The notes below the pieces were generated by a model. It saw nothing but the letters and a program-made list of their open reading frames with translations, was not told the DNA's origin and did not search any database. Shown in pieces: positions 48,801-59,289 of a stretch of 64,000 nucleotides of DNA (position 1 is the first letter of the stretch; the number at the start of each line of letters is the position of its first letter). Source of the DNA: Paramacrobiotus metropolitanus (Eukaryota > Tardigrada > Eutardigrada > Parachela > Macrobiotidae); NCBI RefSeq assembly GCF_019649055.1, contig NW_026570225.1:2108001-2172000 (forward strand). Direction: 5' to 3'. The position numbers and the translations under genes were made by a program.

Positions 48801-49557
48801 CACATCCGTCAGCATACGGGAGAAAAGCCTTACAAATGCTTGCTCTGTGAGAAACGATTCACGCGCGGTGAGTCACTGAAATTTCACGAGAACGCCCATC
48901 AGGGCATCCGACCGTACAGCTGCCCACACGAACACTGCCGGAAGACGTTCACCAAACAGTCCAGCCTGAAGCGCCACATCCGCTCCGCACACAGCGGACT
49001 GGCATCCAGCTTCCGCGTCCGTTCGGCCAAATTCAGCTCACCACTCGCTCACGTATCCGGCTGTTCGGCTATCTTCCCGACAACAGTGGCTTCGCCCAGC
49101 GCCAACAGTGACTGTGTATCAACAACCGGCTCATCCACGGCGGGGCCCGGACAGTCCATTTGTCATTAAGATGGAGGAACTCGACGAGGACGACACCGAA
49201 GACCAGCTGCTGCAGAACATGATCCAAAGTCTGAGTGCCGCTGAACTGGATCGCCTGGATCAGTATTTGGGTTTAAGCAGCACTGATGCCTCGCTGGAGT
49301 CATTTTTGAATGGAAGTGGTGGAGAAGTGTTTGATAGTTTTGTAAAAATGGAAGTGGATGCTAACGATGTAGCTCGTCCAGGCACTGCTTACCCAACACA
49401 GAATTACAACGGGCCTGCTTACAGCGGGCATTATGGGATGAATATGTGGGATCCGGTGGACTGGGAGATGCCGGAGCTCAAAGTTTTTGAAGCACCTGGA
49501 CGATTTCTGCCGCGGTCCGAATGGGAGCGTGGCAACAGATTCCACCGTATCGAATGA
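45896..49557 (+). CDS. ZNF-1: six-finger C2H2 zinc-finger protein with acidic tail, four coding exons
   Basis: The exons are 45896-46003, 47412-47545, 47652-47854 and 48787 onward. Donors are CAG|GTAGGC, TGC|GTAAGA and AAAG|GTCAGT; acceptors are TTTCAG, TATCACAG and TTTTGCAG. All phases join. Six fingers run from about residue 54 to 217: C54/C57/H70/H74, C82/C85/H98/H102, C110/C113/H126/H130, C138/C141/H154/H158, C166/C169/H182/H186 and C194/C199/H212/H217. Two linkers are good HTGxKPY matches. Finger 4 is split by an intron. After the fingers the frame runs to a stop at 49169. A different frame, open from 48970 to 49557, encodes a plausible tail (FVIKMEELDEDD, SAAELDRLDQYLGL, WDPVDWEMPEL). 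A net +1 shift is needed to join them. It is probably a nuclear DNA-binding regulator; I do not recognise an orthologue. Confidence 0.82.
46004..47411 (+). other. ZNF-1 intron 1 with (TGAA)6 tract
   Basis: The 1.4-kb intron contains a perfect (TGAA)6 at 46421-46444. About 60 GC-richer bases precede it (CAGACATAGAAGTCCCG, GGTTGTCTGCTTCTGATACG). That arrangement is typical of the 3' tail of a truncated LINE. No coding sequence is seen. Confidence 0.5.
47855..48786 (+). other. ZNF-1 intron 3
   Basis: The 932-bp intron interrupts finger 4. It has a GTCAGT donor and a TTTTGCAG acceptor. No repeats or genes were recognised. Confidence 0.7.
48787..49169 (+). CDS. ZNF-1 exon 4, fingers 4-6
   Basis: The exon continues finger 4 (GVRDRHIRQH), then TGEKPYKC finger 5 and finger 6 (CPHEHC...HIRSAH). 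The open frame starts upstream at 48543, but that part is intron: TTTTGCAG precedes 48787, and the codon is completed by the final G of exon 3. Confidence 0.85.
49108..49557 (+). CDS. ZNF-1 C-terminal acidic tail in a shifted frame
   Basis: The frame is rich in Asp, Glu and Leu (EELDEDDTEDQLLQNMIQ), followed by a Ser/Gly/Tyr-rich segment and WERGNRFHRIE-stop. It lies on the same exon as the fingers with no space for a normal intron. It looks like an activation-type tail by composition only. It is either the real C-terminus reached after a frameshift or indel, or the relic of one. Confidence 0.65.
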   Translation: MTVYQQPAHPRRGPDSPFVIKMEELDEDDTEDQLLQNMIQSLSAAELDRLDQYLGLSSTDASLESFLNGSGGEVFDSFVKMEVDANDVARPGTAYPTQNYNGPAYSGHYGMNMWDPVDWEMPELKVFEAPGRFLPRSEWERGNRFHRIE

Positions 49558-49559
49558 GC

Positions 49560-51239
49560 GGAAGCTCGGTGTGCGGTAACTGCCCTGCCTGTCATACAGT
49601 TTGCCGGGCACAGTCAGCTCCTAAATTCCTAATACGCAGCGGTTGCATCGAAAAAATTCAACTCTTGTCGTACGATTGTCCCACAAACTTCTCGCTTCGA
49701 ATGAATCGATTCATATACTTACGGTATGCTGTAAAACGAGTGCATGGCTATTCTGTAGTCTGTACGCTACCCGTAGATCTTAGGCTGAATTTTATGTATG
49801 AGGAGGATAGTTGGAAAAGCTCAGAAGGTTAAGAAGCTACACGGCTTCTTTTGGATTGTTGGACTGTGATATAAATGGATCCTCAATGTTTTGTACTTAA
49901 GCTTCTACGAGTAGTTTGTTTCGTATCAGCAGTTCAGAACTTTGTCATTTGTTCTTATTGTTGGCATTTTGCATTCCTGTTAGCAATGGAATTGTTGCAT
50001 GTTGTGTCATTTTATTGATGATTTAGTTGTAAAATGTAGTTTTTGATATATATATTTTTTTCAAGCTTCTATACTGCCATGGTTTTTTTGCCAGAGTGTC
50101 ACCCAAATGGCATTCGAAATCGTTATTGTATGTGCTTGGTGCGAGAATCACTGTCAAATTTTGCACAATATTTATGCGACTGTAAAACGTCCGTACTTTC
50201 AAAAGCGAAAGCTATCCGCATTTCGCAACCGACAGGCTCCAGCGCAAAAACCGGGAAGAGTATGTACGAAATTTTAAGCACCACTATATCTGAGTGAAAA
50301 CTAAGAAATCATGGCATTTTTGGTTGTACTATTAGTAATGCTTGCATGCGGGTTAATGCAGATGACCGTTTGAACCAATCAAGTTTTTTCGGTGTAGTTT
50401 TTGAAGTGGGTCGACATTTGTTTTGCCGGTCACCGGCATCGTATTTGTAGTATGCAATTGTTTATAATTACATGTAGTATATGATATTTTTACTTCATTT
50501 GATTATTACCACGGCAATAACCAGACACCACTGCTCCAAAATTAAGTTAGGAAGTAGTACCAAAACAACCAATACCGTCATTAACGTTATCATACGGTTT
50601 AACACGTGGCATAATGCCCAAAACTGCCGCCTCGTTACCACGAACAATGGCAGTGCCGAAGCTCTGTTTCGAAAACCAACTCGAACGCACTTCACCGGTC
50701 CTTTCAAAATTTTTACAACCTGGAAACTTGAAAAGTTCCCTCGTAAGTTAGCTCAGTATTCCAAGGGTTTCGCATACAACAGGAAGAAGAAATATGGCGG
50801 TGTAACAAACGGTAGTGGTTTGGTTTATGAAATTCAGCGATACAATATGAACCCGCGTGCTGCTGAACGGTTCACATAAGAAGACGCCCCCATACAGGAG
50901 GACGTAGCATCCCACACCACATACTGGCCGTCTCGCACAAGAGCCAGGATAACACCGTTTGGGCCTTTTCCGCTTTTGGGATTGTACAGTATTAGTATTG
51001 TACTTAAGTCTTGCATCTGGGACAGTAGATAAAAAGTTTATCTAACGGCTGCATGCACGGCAAGTCGCCATGGGTTTTGGCTGCGTGCACGAATTATTAC
51101 TTTTACCATTTGAATATTTTTGAGTTTTGCTTTCTAATTTAACATTTCATAATCTTTTTCATACTATTCAGCAAGGATTACTTAATTTTTCAGCCGCTTA
51201 AGACATATGTTTTGGGTAAACAATCGAGATATCGCTAAT
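49560..51239. other. ZNF-1 3' flank with LINE scrap
   Basis: Downstream of the ZNF-1 tail I see only UTR-like sequence to about 50300. A LINE scrap is at 50880-50990 on the minus strand. The 132-codon plus frame 50481-50879 has no recognised domain. Confidence 0.45.
50880..50990 (-). pseudogene. LINE endonuclease scrap
   Basis: The minus-strand reading GPNGVILALVRDGQYVVWDA followed by T matches the RPDG...WDVT core of the LINE at 4250-4818, with the Asp of RPDG changed to Asn. It is the fourth remnant of that family in the window. Confidence 0.55.
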
Positions 51240-52169
51240 ATTTGTTTTTGGTCGCTAATGTATCACATGCTGGTGCTTATCGTCCTTTAATCGTCAAATA
51301 CCTGAGACAAATGTTTCCTGACGAACCCTTTCTATAAAAATTGTCGACGATGAACCTGACTAGACAAGCTGCTTGTTGGCGCGACAACGCAGACGCCGCG
51401 TGTGCACAGTCACACCTGCATTGAGCTACGTGGCCACAGCGCCGATACCGGTGAACCTCGATTACAGAGACGCAGCAATAATATTGCCGCGATATTTGAT
51501 TAGGAATTCTGACAACTGCATACGAAATTTTTACGACTAGTACTTTTATCTAGTCTGATACAGTATAGGAGTGAATACCTACGAACCTGCTCCGGAAATG
51601 TGTTTTCATGAGTAAAGCAACATTTGTCGTTCTACTGTTCACTATCTATTGTCAGCTGTCACCAACACAACGCCTATATATGCATCGCAGCAAAACCCCT
51701 TCACTCGTTGCAAAACATGATAATATTTAACTGTATCCTCCTTTACCAATACGTTTTCCGTTTTCGTTCGAACTGTCTGTCGGTCAGATTACTGTCAAGT
51801 GTTGGGCTTCTGGTGACAGTTGCATTATTGCAGTCACACGCATTCATCGTGCTAAGCCATTCGCTTGGCTAGCTTGGCATTAATTTATGACTTTTACTGC
51901 CTTGCTGCCATAAATCAGCAATTGCCACCTGATTGCAATATCAAAACACAAAACGCGTTTCCCATAACGAATTTGTTTGTCGTTTGTTTGCTCAAACGCA
52001 TCGCCACTACCGAAAAATATTTGTAGTAAAAAAATACAAATTTTGGTTGCTACCGCCCGCTCGGCTTCCTGTTCAGTACGCTCCGAAATTCCGAATACCG
52101 AAAGCTTCCGTTCTTCGACTGGAGCCGGCGTTACTACTCACTGTTCAAAATCGAAGAGCCGTCGGCATT
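51240..52169 (+). promoter_or_regulatory. dmrt-2 upstream conserved region
   Basis: This is the counterpart of 22545-23437. The best-kept parts are near 51250-51440 and 51750-51960. It probably holds the promoter and 5' UTR; no core-promoter motif stands out. Confidence 0.6.
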
Positions 52170-52224
52170 ATGTTTCTTAGCGGATCGGGTAGCATAGAAG
52201 CACACAGAACCGCTTATAATTCAG
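52170..52224 (+). CDS. dmrt-2 exon 1, short coding leader
   Basis: The exon has 18 codons plus one base before GTAAGC, in phase with exon 2. The frame is open upstream to 51933, but no ATG occurs there, so this ATG, which aligns with that of dmrt-1, is the likely start. Confidence 0.6.
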
Positions 52225-55200
52225 GTAAGCCGAAGCTGTACTAATCCGCATGAGTGCAGGACTGCAGTTTGAATTCAATTCATATTCGAATTTCGAATGT
52301 CTGTTCTTTGGCTGGGCAGCTTTTTAATTAAAAGCTGGAGTAATAACAAAAATATATCGTACCTACTATACCTACTAAAAATCGTATACTCTACTGAGTA
52401 TGTAACTGCATGTTAAACGGCAGATTTTATCAAGATCTGGCTGCTAGACGCCCCACGTACCGTATTCGGTTTTGCCATTTCCTATACAGTCCACTTGTAA
52501 TGTATGAACATATCAATAATAATGCAGTTGCAGTCATAGTACCAAAATTAATTAACATTACCGATGATATAGCTGCTGGAGATACCCGATGATATAGCAA
52601 AAGGGCAGACTCCTCGTATTACATTTTGTTCGGAAAAACGTCTAGCGATATATAACTCAATATCAGTTTTGTAAATTAACATTGACAAGTGAAAGAGTTA
52701 TGTATTTTGACCAGTGTATAAAGACCAGTACACACTGCACAAAGGGCTGCCGACAGCGCTCTTTTACTTTGAGTAGCCGTGGTACGCTGATAGTGCCTGT
52801 CAATCATTTTAGCCGGACTAGCCAAATGATACTTGATGGACAGACCGGTACATGACACCAAATGCGAGGACGTGCACGGGAACTTGCATTTTCGCACATT
52901 CCAAAACACTTTCCGCACTGTTTTATGACATAATCGCCAATGATTTGTGTACAGTATTGCGAAAACCGATTGTGCCTTCCAATATCCGGTTGGGGAGCTA
53001 TGGGTGAAATACGATTCAAAAAACCTTTGTATACGAGTACAAAATCTAATTATAGACCGATCGTCTTCAAATTTCGCACGTAAATGCACATAGACTTGAG
53101 GAACGTTTTTACTACCGTCGAACAAGATTGTCAAAGTCTTCCAAAATTTTAAAATGTTTTCAATTAATCTTAAATTTATTTCAAATAAAAAGTTATCGAT
53201 AGCTAGTAGCGCTTATAATGAGACTTCTGCGGCGTCTTTTTCCGTTCAAAATTTTAGAACTCATTTTCACCCATGCCACAAATCCGCAACCGAATGGTGC
53301 GCGCGCAAATTGATTTTCCAGCTAATGTCCACAAATCATCTGGATACAAATGACGTCAAACAATGAAAAAATGTATTGGAGCGCGCGAAAGAGAAGGTTT
53401 CCATTTAGCGTGCTGCTGGAAATACACGGATTTGGCACCATATACTGTACCGGCTGACTTCTCGTTGCGGCGGGTCCCTCTTTTGATGCTATGAACTTCA
53501 ATGCATATTAAAGTGGATTCTAATCGAGAAGGCCTGTTCTGCTGTACCATATCGGCACTAAACAGAGCAGAACACGCTTAAACGTCGCAGTTCGTTGTAC
53601 ACATTTCCTTTTTGACATCACGTCGCAGCCACGAGATGTTACGGTCCAGAATTTTGTCGCAATGCGACTCGCTCTTACTGGTTTTTTGGAACTTATAAAA
53701 ATTTCTCCAGCAAAGGATAGTCCTTATATCTACGGTTTTTTAGTTACTAGTAATTTCAAAAGGACTAAGCGACTAGCACTACTTAAATTTTTTTTGCGGT
53801 GCATCAGCCCTATGGCTTCTAGGTTTATTGAATTTTATCTCAGCGGTCAATTTAATGTTTGTATTATGAATCAAGGAAACATATTTATAGCATGATCGGC
53901 CGTCTCGTAGAAAACAAAACCCTTGGCAGGTACACTCAGCATAGTCCAAAAGGGTCCAACATGCATTTTGTTTTAAAAGAGGTCTGGTTGGACACCATCA
54001 CAAAAAAGCCTGTACCGATATCGATAGGTATACTCGGCTCCACTAATAGCAATGGAGCCGGCACATACTCTAATGCCGGCGGCGATCTTCGGGAATTACT
54101 TACCTTAATATCTTATAAATGCAGACATGCCGCTATATTTTGAGAAAAACCCACAAAAGTATAGGGTTTTGTTGCTTTACTGTTTCTCGTGCAATGAACT
54201 TGAACGAGATTTCGTAGCGTTCAGTTAGAGCTCAGAAGGACTGAAATGTGACCTTAAAGGCATACATCGGATGAGTGATTAAATGAGTAGTCAATACGAA
54301 TATTTAAGCTTCGCCGTTAAATCTTATTAATAAAATTAAACAGAATATTTAGCCGAAAACAGGCTCAGCCAGATACGCCTTGGGTTAGCTTTGAGTCGAT
54401 AAAACAAGCCTGTTTGCATTGTTAAACAAGGACAGATCTCTGCAGGAAGAAAATCTATACTTCTGTAGCTACAGGTTACGTACGTGAAAAGTAGCGTACT
54501 CAACTATCTATAATTTTATTAACCGCCAGTTATCTGCCTACGTATACTTCTTTCACAGGTGAATTCTCTTTTGCTAGGTTTGTGTACTCGTAATTTTGAA
54601 AACACCTGTTTACGTGCATCATGATGAACTGTGTGCTCATCATATTCGCACGGACTGCAACAATCAATATGTACTCACAGAAAACTAACGAAGTCCGGTA
54701 GAATATCCCATAAACGCATCTATGATATTTAATGTATAACATGTAATTCAGATAGTGTGGCATTAAAAAGCAAACCGACGTTTACACGACACTAACTGTA
54801 ACACAGACAATCGCTTATCTCATAACAAATTGGCCATTTTTGCTATAATTTGGAAATTGCACTTTACTCTTGGTTCGTAATTTCTTGATCTAATAAACGG
54901 CAAAGCCGTACTAATGGACCGTATCAAAATAATACACCTATGGCAAAATTAATATTCTAAGGCCAAAAAGAGCCATATCATAAATAAGAACAGTCTAGAT
55001 AGTATCGGGCAACGCATAACCATAACAGCTCGTGCCCATTAAGCTCTCGAGCTGATGCTACCGTAAGACGAGCTGCTAGCGTCAGAGTGTTCTTACACAG
55101 AAAACTAAACGAGAAATCATGGCCTACGGTTTCACATGGCTATATATCTGTAGTAGTCGGCTATCATTTCTTATTCGGTACAGTCGAACTTTGTATAATA

Positions 55201-57531
55201 ATTGTTGTTGCGGTTGACCTCCATCTTATGTAATGCTAATTATTAAATGTTTTTAAGTACTAGTCGTGATAGCACTTAACCCATCGCGATCTTGCAGAAA
55301 CGCACCTAGAGTGTGTGTCACGAACCCTGTTAGAAACCAGTAATGACCGCACCCTGTCGGAATTCGAACGCCGGCGGTCTGGATTCCAGGATGAGGCTGC
55401 TGAGACAATCAGTGACATGAAAAAGCCAAGCACACTATGTTTGTCTCCCCATCCACTGACTGACCACGGAGCACGGAAACCCAAATGCGCAAGATGCCGC
55501 AACCACGACGAAATAGCGTGGCTGAAGGGGCACAAGAAGAGCTGCCCCTATAAGGAATGCACGTGTGACAAGTGCATCCTCATCATGGAGCGACAGCGCG
55601 TGATGGCTGCACAAGTATTTGACAATAAAGGAAATCTTGAAATTATTATCAAGAGCCTTCGCCAACAGGCTACAATTAAGAAATTAAGGCAGTTGTAGAA
55701 TCTGATCATAATAGTGAGTATTGAGTTCATGAGTATACGTAGCGACCGCAAACATGTTCATTGTCTGTATGGTTAGGTTAGCTTGCACATATATATTGTA
55801 CGCTCTGCTTGTGCGAACACGGATTTGTTCTTGCCATGCAGACAGCTTCGCGATGGCTACTTCCAAATCTTTCCAATAATCCAGAAAACACCTGGAAAAA
55901 ACTGGTTGGCGTGCACTCGTACGCATAATTCAACGATAGCCGCTGTATAAGGCACCAGTAAAAATTTGGTTTTAATCTGAACGATATCACATTGTATGCA
56001 AATTATTATTACTGATTGTAAATGCATGAATTTTAACAATGATTTGGTTTGCCCGCACAAAACTTACACCAATCCCCCAGGCAACTGAACCCCGAAAGTC
56101 AGCAGTACTTTGGAATTGCTAAAACGGCTGGTTCTTTCGAAATGCGTCAACTACATACAGGTGGCTAGCACCTGGAGGCTGTAGGCTAGCTGTATCGTGT
56201 ACAGTGTGAGTTCCCGACGTTTAATACAGCCAACTGCAAGTTGAGCCAACATGCAGTAGCAATCATCTTATTTGGGAACTACTACTAGTAGTATTAAAGT
56301 AAGTTTTCGTAAGTGTAAAAAAGTGTTTCACGCTGGCGTTGTTCGCAATCGTAGAATTTAATTTGCATTGTACAAATTTTTTATGGGCATTTTGGCTGGC
56401 CACCTTGGTCGGTATAGCAATAAAACCATGCCGAATACGGCGGAACTACCTTTGTCCGTCACGTTTTGCAGGTGATTTTTACCGATTTATCAGGTTGTAT
56501 TTCAATGTAGGTTGCACTGAAGCGTCGCCAGTCCACCGAAGAAGCTGTAGCGATTGGGCTGCGCGCAGCCGTAACGGATGATAATTTGGGTTACATCCCA
56601 CCAGGGCCAATTTTTCCCAGCCATTCCCGCCGGGCCTCTTCGTCACTGGAGAGCCTACCGGAATCAGAGTTATGCCACACTCCATTATCTCGACGACCGC
56701 ACTCATCGGTTTCAATCCACAGCAGCGCGGCACCTGATGAAAATGTTCAAAAGTTCCATTTCGTCACCAGTAAACGAAGACTTCGCACGGAACGATGCAA
56801 CCATGGCCTCTCGACTGCCTGGACAGCAAAGTGTCATAAAACACGCAAAGATTGACCGGCGTACAGCTTACGACAGTCATTTAGAAAATCGCCCGGGAAA
56901 TGGAAATCAGGAATCTAGAACAGATGAAAACGTGCAAATACTTAAGCAAATATTTCCAAATTACAACAACGACCATTTACTGGACGCTTACAACAGACAT
57001 CATGGAAATTTGTTCAAAACGCTGCAGTACATGTTTTCCAAGCGGGGAAGTACGACGGTACCGTATGAGCAAAAAACTCCGCATCCGTCAAGCGCTGCTG
57101 ACGCCAACAGTCAATCCGACTCTGACAAAACCAGTGGCTATCGCGATGTTTACAAAATCCCCACGCTTCATGACACCACGGGAATGAACCTTGTAAAGCC
57201 GGCTTGGATGGGTGACTATCACACAAACCCAATGGTGAATACTCATTGGGCCTTGGTTCGCCCTGAAGAGTTAGTTCGATCAACCCAGTTTTCCACCGTT
57301 ATGTCATCCCTGTTCGCTGTCTATCCAACGGTCGCCAGCGGATTTGCTATGCACTTACCGTATCCGCATGTACCTTTCTCGCACCCGGCTTTGTTCCCTG
57401 GACGTAACCCATCTGAGAGATTGCTGTGTCCATCTATAGCAAACCGAAACATGAGAAACGAACAGCCGGGGTACACTTTTTCCATTGTCGACAACCCGTA
57501 CAGTGTCAGTAGGAACATCAAGCGGGAATAA
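52170..57531 (+). CDS. dmrt-2: paralogous DM-domain gene with a frameshift in exon 3
   Basis: The exons are 52170-52224, 55298-55614 and 56511-57531. Exon 1 encodes [18 protein letters not shown] and ends TTCAG|GTAAGC. Exon 2 follows CTTGCAG and ends CACAA|GTATTT. Exon 3 follows TTCAATGTAG. Phases are identical to dmrt-1. The DM domain keeps every zinc ligand and differs by one residue (HDEIAW for HDEMAW). In exon 3 the first 80 or so codons read in one frame, and the rest, including the DMA-like segment and the tail ending NIKRE, in another. The switch at about 56725-56752 is a net 4-base gain relative to dmrt-1. If the frameshift is real, the product stops at 56855 without DMA. The downstream frame is still open and similar to dmrt-1, so the shift is recent, bypassed, or a sequence error. 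Confidence 0.85.
52225..55297 (+). other. dmrt-2 intron 1
   Basis: The 3.1-kb intron has no recognised gene. It contains a 48-base stretch at about 53413-53462 that resembles one arm of the hairpin at 58347-58426. A few frames of 77-152 codons occur (for example 53859-54143) but none resembles a known protein or is kept in dmrt-1. The 3' end near 54985-55297 matches the end of the dmrt-1 intron. Confidence 0.65.
55298..55614 (+). CDS. dmrt-2 exon 2, DM domain exon
   Basis: The 317-nt exon encodes [13 protein letters not shown], the shared pre-DM segment and the DM domain. It is 15 nt shorter than the dmrt-1 exon near its 5' end. Over the DM part nearly all differences from dmrt-1 are synonymous. 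The donor is CAA|GTATTT, against CAG|GTTTGT in dmrt-1. Confidence 0.93.
56511..57531 (+). CDS. dmrt-2 exon 3, frame-shifted
   Basis: The exon starts [29 protein letters not shown] and [16 protein letters not shown]. After SAAPDENV the homologous sequence moves to another frame, giving [13 protein letters not shown], then [11 protein letters not shown]...[13 protein letters not shown] (DMA-like) and the shared tail. No GT-AG pair spans the switch at a plausible intron length. Confidence 0.85.
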
Positions 57532-57672
57532 ATATTGCGATTCGTACAATGAAAAAACGTCAGTGTCTGTAATCTGCCTTTACCAAATGGCACCATCAAT
57601 TGTAGAATTCTATATGAACGATTTTTACTGTGAACGATCCAGTAATACTCGTACTATTCCGTTGCTGATCTT

Positions 57673-57830
57673 TGTAATGATTGCGCTTTCCTAAATGGAT
57701 GACAGTTCCTGATCTGAACGTGCACAATGCTGTGTGTGCAGTTTGTGGTTTCTTGTTACGAAAGGATACTTCATATTTGCTTCTAACTTTCTGCCCATTA
57801 TTTTTAATGGTTGTGTTGATTCAGTTGATG
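57673..57830 (+). promoter_or_regulatory. dmrt-2 conserved 3' UTR block
   Basis: This aligns with 29193-29345, including GATTGCGCTTTCC, ATGACAGTTCCTGATCTGAA and a TGCACA/TGTGCA stem. It is the only clearly conserved non-coding part downstream of both dmrt genes. Confidence 0.5.
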
Positions 57831-57873
57831 GAACGTACCTTTAATAAGTATCGTAATACGAGTACAAACTGAG

Positions 57874-58346
57874 TACCAGAACATAACAGCATTTATAAAA
57901 GAAGCACTTCCTCTATGCTATCCTGATCGGGGAGAGTATGCATAACACAAATCGCGTTTCCCCGTTGCATTTGCATGGAACTCGCTGCTTAAAAAACTCT
58001 TTCGCCCGTTTCTGGCCAGTGGAAGTCGCTATACCGTTCAGTTGATAATATAGATATGCTCCATATTACGTACTTACAAGATACTTGAATTTATTTGGTG
58101 GCTTATTAATAGTCGCTATACAGACATCTTTATTTATATACCACCAAAAGGTCATTCATCTGAATTTATTTTAGAAGAGGATCTCCGTTTATTTTACAGA
58201 ATTGCGATCTAAACTGCGATCGCAAACTGTTATCACTTATCAGCCATGTTTGTATGTACAGAGTATAATATCATGCCCCGTACTTTTTATATCTCCAAAC
58301 GAAAAAAGATAAGTACCGCGGTTTCTATACTTACTTCTATTTAAGG
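57874..58346. other. Block B spacer, first part
   Basis: Nothing coding is seen between the dmrt-2 3' UTR and the hairpin at 58347. Confidence 0.4.
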
Positions 58347-58426
58347 GAAGTGACCCGGTACATAGCACTAAATTCGTGTACATCCGTGGACATACACGGA
58401 TTTAGTGCCATGTAACGGGTCACTTC
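58347..58426. ncRNA. Candidate 80-nt precursor-miRNA-like hairpin
   Basis: Two 33-nt arms (starting GAAGTGACCCG, ending CGGGTCACTTC) pair with only two mismatches and one possible G-U, around a 14-nt loop. Size and shape fit a young miRNA precursor or a short foldback transposon. A similar single arm lies in dmrt-2 intron 1 at about 53413-53462. No expression evidence is available. Confidence 0.35.
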
Positions 58427-59163
58427 TTTTGAAATTTCATAAAAATGAAGTCAAACGAAAAAATGGCCGGTTGTCTTAAAGCATAATATGTTATTCGCCT
58501 TCGGTCCTCAAAATTTCGTTCAAAAAACAGATTGTATTCGCTTTATCATTTATTTATGAAATACGGATTTTCAAATCTGGATTTCAGCTCAAAATCGTCC
58601 GGGGGGGAGAGTCAGGCAAAGTCCCGTCCTTTTTCTGTAATTATTCTGTAATCTTCAAAAAATTTGGCAACTGCGCTGCGTTCTTTCTGCCAAATACAGT
58701 ACTTACCTAGTTCCCCTACGGTGCAGAAGTCCCTGTCAAAGGAAAACCGGCTGAAGCGTTCGCTTAATAGTTTTAATTCCACACAAGAGTATGTACTTAT
58801 GTTCTTACTGCCGAAACAAGATAGTTGAACGCGAGTCGCAGTCAACCTCTGCGAGTCGCAGTCAACCGCATGGATGCCTGGAGCAGGCACTTTTGCTCAG
58901 CTTACAACAAATCATGTAAACTGGAATATATTTTTTTAAAACAAACAGGTGTGGCGAAAATTAAATACCAAAATAACTGAGACTAACAACAAGTCCGATT
59001 CAGCCAGTAAAGCAGTGACTGGAGTGAAACGCATGCTGTACGGGGAAGTTCGTGCACGGAACAAAACGCATGGCTCAAAAAGGAGTGCCTGGAGTGAAAG
59101 TAATGCGAAAGGTTGGGAACTGCGTGATAGATCGTAAAACGAAAAGCTATGCACGGAGTGGAC

Positions 59164-59289
59164 AGTGGTCAACAGTGCATCCGGAGATGCCGGATCCGGT
59201 CCGGATTCGGCATCTCCGGATGCACTGTTGACCGCTCAAACATGGTGCTCCGGATCATCCGGAGCACCATGTATGTTTGAGCGACCACT
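59164..59289. repeat. Double hairpin bounded by AGTGGTC inverted ends
   Basis: Hairpin 1 (59167-59192 with 59208-59233) is a perfect 26-bp stem. Hairpin 2 (59234-59255 with 59257-59282) is a 22-bp stem with a 4-nt ATGT bulge. AGTGGTC and GACCACT enclose both. It resembles a compact foldback or hAT-derived MITE, but no target duplication is visible. Confidence 0.65.
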
